Origin: Mucilaginibacter limnophilus
GTDB lineage: Bacteria; Bacteroidota; Bacteroidia; Sphingobacteriales; Sphingobacteriaceae
Direction of reading: 5' to 3'
Length of the DNA: 64,000 nucleotides
NCBI RefSeq assembly: GCF_004005815.1
Contig: NZ_SACK01000001.1
Span: 620,001-684,000, forward strand
Made by a program: the position numbers and the translations under genes. Below the pieces are notes generated by a model. It had not been told where the DNA came from. It ran no database searches and was given only the letters and a program-made list of their open reading frames with translations. Numbering within the stretch: the stretch's first letter is position 1; each line of letters begins with the position of its first letter. This document shows positions 63,120 through 64,000 of the stretch, piece by piece.

Positions 63120-64000
63120 ATGAATTTCAATAGCAAAATATTACTTATAGTACTTTTAATGTTTGTGATAAATTTGTCGGGTTTTGCCGCTGATAACGAC
63201 AGTACTATTGTATCAACAAAAAAGGGGACTATTCTTTATAAAATTGATTTTAAAAAGGGTTTTTCTGTAACCGATTTTGCCAACCCCGGTAACTGGGTGT
63301 TTACCAAAAAGGGCGTTACATCTACAAAAACAGGACTATCAAACTACTTAATGCTTTACCGGCAGTACAGTGTTAACAAGCGTAAGGGAGCGGTAAGGGT
63401 TACCATGGGGAACAAAACCCGTTTCAATTTTTTTACTGTTGAAACCGACCATTTCCACCGCTTTGGTACACTTGTACAACTCGACGCTGCCGAGGGCGCA
63501 TTAAAAATTTATGCCCACTACAATGCCGATAGCACTCTTTATCCATCTGTATTAATTAACCGCCCTTACAAGTTTATAGCCGGGCATGATTACACGGTAT
63601 CAATGATGCGTGATAATAATGATAACATGTTTACCATTACCGACCATAGCACTAATTTAAGCGATACAGTGGTAGATAAAGGTGGTATTACAAGCGGCAT
63701 TGTACGTGATGGTTTTGCTGTAGCGACTGAAAGCGGAGAACCACCTGTAGTAAAGTCCCTGGTTATAAACACCGCTTACGATAAAAATATGAAGGTATTA
63801 TACATGGGCGATAGCATAACCGAAGGGCTTTGTAATCATCCTGGATTATACAGTAAGTATGGTGCCATTTCCGGCCGTTCAGCAGGAGTGGTATCCGGTG
63901 TGCAAAGCAGGGTATGGTCTGAACTGGCTATACTAAAACCTAAATATGTGGTTATTACTATTGGTACTAATGGTGAAAATTCTATAGCAAACTTAACCTA
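63120..64000 (+). CDS. Partial SGNH/GDSL-type hydrolase, cut by the window end
   Basis: The frame opens at ATG 63120, 35 bp after the GH140-like gene, and stays open for 293 codons to the window end. A signal peptide (LLIVLLMFVINLSGFAA) is followed by a beta-sandwich domain (about 40-225) and an SGNH domain beginning YMGDSITEG (block I, catalytic Ser), ISGRSAGVVSG (block II) and TIGTNGE (block III, where Asn is kept). The catalytic Asp-x-x-His block would lie beyond the window. It is probably a carbohydrate esterase removing acetyl groups from the target glycan. Confidence 0.8.
   Translation, partial: MNFNSKILLIVLLMFVINLSGFAADNDSTIVSTKKGTILYKIDFKKGFSVTDFANPGNWVFTKKGVTSTKTGLSNYLMLYRQYSVNKRKGAVRVTMGNKTRFNFFTVETDHFHRFGTLVQLDAAEGALKIYAHYNADSTLYPSVLINRPYKFIAGHDYTVSMMRDNNDNMFTITDHSTNLSDTVVDKGGITSGIVRDGFAVATESGEPPVVKSLVINTAYDKNMKVLYMGDSITEGLCNHPGLYSKYGAISGRSAGVVSGVQSRVWSELAILKPKYVVITIGTNGENSIANLT

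Noticed and set aside
1..64000. Search for tRNA, rRNA, CRISPR arrays or insertion sequences
   Set aside because: No cloverleaf-like, repeated-spacer or transposase-like sequence was seen by eye; absence was not tested by computation.

Overview
The window looks like a chromosomal segment of a saprophytic Bacteroidota, most likely a member of Sphingobacteriaceae near Mucilaginibacter or Pedobacter. This is inferred from two SusC/SusD outer-membrane uptake loci, an ECF sigma/FecR pair beside a SusC with an N-terminal signalling domain, a type IX secretion sorting domain on a very large glycosidase, GH92/GH44/GH140-type enzymes, DUF5689 and DUF3823 lipoproteins, and weak ribosome binding sites. 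No rRNA, tRNA or CRISPR array was seen.

Layout. 0-10.7 kb: an esterase, then an ECF sigma factor, a FecR anti-sigma factor, SusC with an STN domain, SusD-like and DUF5689 lipoproteins and a Tat-exported metallophosphoesterase. This reads as a self-regulated uptake locus, probably for a phosphorylated nutrient. 10.8-27.2 kb: mostly housekeeping and stress genes. They include a stand-alone primase-type zinc finger, a TPR protein, two RRM proteins, a 1333-residue GH44 glycosidase with a T9SS tail, a divergent LytTR regulator and LytS-type kinase, an AraC regulator with two NAD(P)-dependent oxidoreductases, manganese catalase, a spore-photoproduct-lyase-like radical SAM protein, aspartate kinase and a 2H phosphoesterase. 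27.3-28.9 kb: a membrane-anchored winged-helix regulator divergent from a small exported protein.

29.1-45.8 kb is accessory. It begins with an AT-rich orphan and contains a 1397-residue hybrid sensor kinase followed by a BLUF blue-light sensor, then an HxlR/SDR/SnoaL-like cluster, a decayed AAA-ATPase gene, and a tightly coupled five-gene operon on the minus strand. That operon encodes a MoxR AAA+ ATPase, a vWA-beta-propeller protein, a membrane-anchored TPR-beta-propeller protein and two small partners. It matches the MoxR-vWA-beta-propeller (bpX) ternary systems proposed as NTP-dependent conflict systems. It is visibly GC-richer than its surroundings. Imperfect direct repeats of about 105 bp, each next to a hairpin, sit at 29.87 kb and 45.68 kb and bracket this region; a partial copy abuts the broken ATPase gene.

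46.2-64 kb is a polysaccharide utilisation region: GH92, SusC, SusD, DUF3823 lipoprotein, second GH92 and a GH28-like beta-helix protein on the plus strand; two paralogous clan GH-A lipoprotein glycosidases on the minus strand; then a GH140/DUF4038-type glycosidase and an SGNH hydrolase that runs off the window end. The SusC/D pair would bind and import mannose-containing oligosaccharides and the enzymes would trim them outside the cell and in the periplasm. No dedicated regulator of this region is visible inside the window.
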